Source: Enterobacter cloacae (GTDB lineage Bacteria > Pseudomonadota > Gammaproteobacteria > Enterobacterales > Enterobacteriaceae). Taken from it: a DNA stretch of 64,000 bases. The position numbers were made by a program, and so were the translations under genes. Below the pieces are notes generated by a model that did not search any database, was not told the origin of the DNA, and saw only the letters and a program-made list of their open reading frames with translations. The stretch lies in assembly GCA_014169315.1 (NCBI GenBank), contig AP022133.1:1426001-1490000 (forward strand). Reading direction: 5' to 3'. Of this stretch, positions 61,155 to 64,000 are shown piece after piece; within the stretch, counting starts at the first letter, position 1; the number at the start of each line of letters is the position of its first letter.

Positions 61155-62813
61155 ATGCTTCTCGAACGTGTGGAAATAGTCGGATTTCGCGGTATCAACC
61201 GCTTATCTCTGCTTCTTGAGCAGAACAATGTTCTGATTGGGGAGAATGCCTGGGGTAAGTCCAGCCTGCTGGATGCACTTACGCTGTTGCTTTCGCCCGA
61301 GGATGATCTCTACCACTTCGTGCATGATGATTTCTGGTTCCCGCCTGGGGATGTGGCGGGGCGCGAGAAGCATCTGCACATTATTCTGACCTTCCGTGAA
61401 TCTGAGCCGGGGCGTCACCGTGTGCGCCGCTTCCGCCCGATGTCAGAGTGCTGGGTGCAATGCAATGATGATTTTCATCGTATTTTCTACCGGCTGGAAG
61501 GTGAGCTGGCCGAGAACGGCAGCGTGCTAACCTTGCGCGAATTCCTGGATGCCAAAGGCGACACTATTCCGTTAAATGACATTGACGAACTGGCCCGTCA
61601 TTTGATCCGCCTGACGCCGGTACTGCGCCTGCGAGATGCACGCTTTATGCGGCGTATCCGTAACGGTACGGTGCCGAATATGCCGGAAGTGGAAGTCACC
61701 GCCCGCGAGCTGGATTTCCTGGCGCGTGAGCTGGTTTCGCGCCCGCAGAATCTTACCGATGGTCAAATTCGCCAGGGGTTGTCCGCAATGGTACAACTGC
61801 TGGAGCACTACTTTTCCGAGCAGGGGACATCGCAGTCACGTAATCGCCTGATGCGCCGCCGTTCTCACGATGAACAGCGAAGCTGGCGTTATCTCGACAT
61901 CATTAACCGGATGATCGACAGGCCTGGCGGTCGAACGCACCGGGTGATCTTACTGGGGCTGTTCTCCACGCTTTTGCAGGCTAAAGGTACTATCCACCTG
62001 GATCGCGATGCACGTCCGCTGCTGCTGGTGGAAGACCCGGAAACGCGCCTGCACCCGATTATGCTCTCCGTTGCGTGGCACTTACTGAACCTGCTGCCCC
62101 TCCAGCGCATTACGACTACCAACTCTGGTGAGCTGTTATCGCTTACGCCGGTCGAATATGTCTGCCGCCTGGTGCGTGAATCATCACGCGTTTCTGCTTA
62201 CCGGCTTGGGCCGGGTGGGCTAAACGCGGAAGATGGACGCCGTATCGCGTTTCATATCCGCTTTAACCGTGCATCGTCGCTGTTTGCGCGCTGTTGGCTG
62301 TTGGTTGAAGGGGAAACGGAAACCTGGGTTATCAACGAACTGGCGCGCCAGTGTGGACACCATTTCGATGCGGAAGGTATTAAGGTCATCGAGTTTGCCC
62401 AGTCAGGGTTAAAGCCACTGATTAGATTCGCCCGTCGGATGGGCATTGAATGGCACGTACTGGTGGACGGTGACGAGGCCGGTAAAAAATATGCTTCTAC
62501 GGTCCGCAGCCTGCTGAATAACGAGCGGGAAGAAGAACGTGACCATTTAACCATGCTGCCAGCGATGGATATGGAACACTTTATGTATCGTCAGGGGTTC
62601 GACGATGTTTTCCACCGCGTTGCGATGGTGCCGGTGGATGTGCCTATGAATATGCGCCGGGTGATCGCCAAAGCGATCCACCGTTCGTCAAAACCCGATC
62701 TGGCTATTGAAGTGGCAATAGAAGCCGGGAAGAGAGGCGTGGAGTCTGTTCCAACGCTGCTGCGCAAAATGTTCTCCCGCGTACTCTGGCTGGCTCGCGG
62801 GAGAGCGGATTAA
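61155..62813 (+). CDS. ybjD: OLD-family ATPase/TOPRIM protein YbjD
   Basis: 552-residue protein (same in E. coli) pairing an N-terminal ABC/SMC-like ATPase with a C-terminal TOPRIM nuclease-like domain, as in the OLD (overcoming lysogenization defect) family. The nucleotide loop is GENAWGKSSLLDAL (about 29-42). A Walker B-like LLLVEDPETRLHP is present, and the TOPRIM motifs are WLLVEGETETWVINEL and HVLVDGDEAGKKY. OLD relatives include the Gabija nuclease GajA; YbjD itself has no proven role. It overlaps convergent ybjX by 4 bases. Confidence 0.94.
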   Translation: MLLERVEIVGFRGINRLSLLLEQNNVLIGENAWGKSSLLDALTLLLSPEDDLYHFVHDDFWFPPGDVAGREKHLHIILTFRESEPGRHRVRRFRPMSECWVQCNDDFHRIFYRLEGELAENGSVLTLREFLDAKGDTIPLNDIDELARHLIRLTPVLRLRDARFMRRIRNGTVPNMPEVEVTARELDFLARELVSRPQNLTDGQIRQGLSAMVQLLEHYFSEQGTSQSRNRLMRRRSHDEQRSWRYLDIINRMIDRPGGRTHRVILLGLFSTLLQAKGTIHLDRDARPLLLVEDPETRLHPIMLSVAWHLLNLLPLQRITTTNSGELLSLTPVEYVCRLVRESSRVSAYRLGPGGLNAEDGRRIAFHIRFNRASSLFARCWLLVEGETETWVINELARQCGHHFDAEGIKVIEFAQSGLKPLIRFARRMGIEWHVLVDGDEAGKKYASTVRSLLNNEREEERDHLTMLPAMDMEHFMYRQGFDDVFHRVAMVPVDVPMNMRRVIAKAIHRSSKPDLAIEVAIEAGKRGVESVPTLLRKMFSRVLWLARGRAD

Positions 62814-63766
62814 CCGTGGGTGGCCTGGTTTACCTGGTCGATCAGGCTATCCAGTAGCTCATAGCGGCGGCGGTATTCCGAGCGTTTTTTGCTCGCAATT
62901 TCTTCCATCGGTTTGCGTGGCATGGTCAGCGGTAGCGCAAAGTTACCGTTGTCCTGCTGTTGGCCGCCGATGGAGAGCCAGAAGCTGTCGTAATCGGCCA
63001 GCAGTTTTCCCTCTTTTTTCTTACGATAGCGCCAGCTGCGGTAGATATGGGTGGCGTTACTGACCGCGACAATCTGCTCCACCGGGAAGACGGCTCCGAT
63101 CGTCATGGCGGCTTCAACCAGCAGACGTTTCGGGAACAGGCCGTGGCATGCTTTGGTCGCGCCCTGGATCAGCTCATGTGGAACATGGGCTTTTGCCCCC
63201 TGCAGGCCACCGATAAAGAGCGTCGTTTTCCCTTCAAACGGGCACAGGGTGAAGGTCATTTCTGCCAGCACCGTGTTCTGTTGGTCACAAAAAGCGAGAG
63301 TGGCTTCGCCTTCTTTATCCAGAAACGCATCGGCGCACAGGCGGATGGTAAATTGCTGCTCATCTTTACCGGTTAACGTCAGCAACGTTATACCCTGTTT
63401 AGAAAGATAGCCATTTAGCAGCGTCGACGGAAGCTGACGACTCATTGTCTGATAGTGCCAGCTAAGCGATTCCAGCGTATGTCGGCGATCCATATTTACG
63501 GTCAGCCACGGGCGATGCAGACGGCACGGTAACCCTGGCTGCACATGTAACATCTGCATCAGGCGAGGTTGTTTTGCCAGGCTTGCCAGCAGGCGTGCCG
63601 TGCTGAACGGTGTAGCCAGAGAACGTAGTACAAACTTACGTCGATAGGACGGGTTTTGCCACGCAAGCCCGGGCGTGATTGTCCCGGAGGCCAGGCTTTT
63701 AAATAATTGCCAGCCGGATTTAGGCTGTGGCAAGTGTGAATGAGGTGTATCGACGATGGAAGACAT
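62810..63766 (-). CDS. ybjX: VirK/YbjX-family protein
   Basis: DUF535 protein of 318 residues (330 in E. coli); Salmonella members affect resistance to antimicrobial peptides and envelope stability. No membrane helix or signal is evident; the central region has GGLQGAKAHVPHELIQGATKACHGLFPK and the C-terminal third has SFWLSIGG and RKPMEEIASKKRSEYRRRYELL. In E. coli and Salmonella it is PhoP-activated, and a candidate PhoP box lies upstream. Confidence 0.92.
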   Translation of the reverse strand: MSSIVDTPHSHLPQPKSGWQLFKSLASGTITPGLAWQNPSYRRKFVLRSLATPFSTARLLASLAKQPRLMQMLHVQPGLPCRLHRPWLTVNMDRRHTLESLSWHYQTMSRQLPSTLLNGYLSKQGITLLTLTGKDEQQFTIRLCADAFLDKEGEATLAFCDQQNTVLAEMTFTLCPFEGKTTLFIGGLQGAKAHVPHELIQGATKACHGLFPKRLLVEAAMTIGAVFPVEQIVAVSNATHIYRSWRYRKKKEGKLLADYDSFWLSIGGQQQDNGNFALPLTMPRKPMEEIASKKRSEYRRRYELLDSLIDQVNQATHG

Positions 63767-63812
63767 GTTAGATCCCTTCTTGTGGAAGATCTTTATTTCA
63801 ACAGGAGGTATA

Positions 63813-63829
63813 TCAACGTCTCGTAAACA
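63813..63829 (-). promoter_or_regulatory. Candidate PhoP box upstream of ybjX
   Basis: On the minus strand TGTTTA-CGAGA-CGTTGA matches the direct-repeat PhoP box (T/G)GTTTA-N5-(T/G)GTTTA; the first half is perfect and the second has four matches. It lies 47-63 bases before the start codon. Confidence 0.45.
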
Positions 63830-63923
63830 AATTGTGACGATTCCAGAAATTTGAGGTTTCGTTGAGGTGCGGTTTAGATAGAATCAACAGTTATGATTGC
63901 CAGAACATTCATTGGGAATATTT

Positions 63924-64000
63924 ATGAATCTTAAGGGAAAACGCAGAAAGCTGGTTCTGCTGCTGGCGGTGGTGGCCTTAGTCGGCGGATTCTGGCTCTG
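63924..64000 (+). CDS. macA: macA, first 25 codons (cut by window end)
   Basis: Start of a gene divergent from ybjX, in the K-12 position of macA, the periplasmic adaptor of the MacAB-TolC macrolide exporter. The visible N terminus (MNLKGKRRKLVLLLAVVALV) is a basic start plus one membrane helix, as MacA has. The call rests on position and this segment; the rest lies beyond the window. Confidence 0.7.
   Translation, partial: MNLKGKRRKLVLLLAVVALVGGFWL

Overview
The window reads as chromosomal DNA of an Enterobacter-like member of the Enterobacteriaceae. Gene after gene matches the Escherichia coli K-12 stretch from mdfA to macA in order and orientation, with protein sequences that are close but clearly not E. 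coli. Two full ERIC elements, several REP-type hairpins and GC-rich codon use agree with this. I recognise families from memory and cannot name a species; Enterobacter, Lelliottia or Leclercia would all fit.

Backbone, left to right: mdfA, ybjI, ybjJ, rcdA; the sigma-E sRNA gene rybB; ybjL, ybjM, grxA, nfsA, rimK, ybjN; the putrescine importer potFGHI with ybjO; rlmC; the arginine importer artJ and artPIQM; ybjP, ybjQ, amiD; ybjS, ybjT, ltaE, poxB; hcr and hcp; lysO, aqpZ, ybjD, ybjX and the first codons of macA. Relative to K-12, ybjH and ybjC are missing from their usual places.

Accessory material sits in five places. (1) Between rcdA and rybB: an SDR-like protein without the catalytic Tyr/Lys, an arsC remnant, an AT-rich acyltransferase gene and a stretch of decayed sequence. 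(2) Between rlmC and artJ: an OmpR-type regulator and a histidine kinase. (3) Between amiD and ybjS: about 22.5 kb holding an IprA/Crp-like regulator, a complete type II secretion operon (gspAB divergent from gspCDEFGHIJKLMO), a GH18 chitinase, a lytic transglycosylase, a GH19 chitinase, then an AT-rich PAAR effector with a candidate membrane immunity protein and a truncated tyrosine recombinase. (4) Between poxB and hcr: a DoxX-family gene. (5) An intact 1258-bp IS3 inside hcp, flanked by a 3-bp duplication.

How the parts work together: the Gsp machine probably exports the two modular chitinases encoded right after it, giving a chitin-degradation secretion locus, and the lytic transglycosylase may open peptidoglycan for the machine or join the secreted enzymes. 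The PAAR protein and its neighbour look like an orphan antibacterial effector/immunity pair. The IS3 insertion should abolish the Hcp nitric-oxide reductase while leaving its reductase gene hcr intact. The most unusual items are the GspA protein with no Walker motifs, the PAAR toxin module, and the SDR lacking its catalytic residues.
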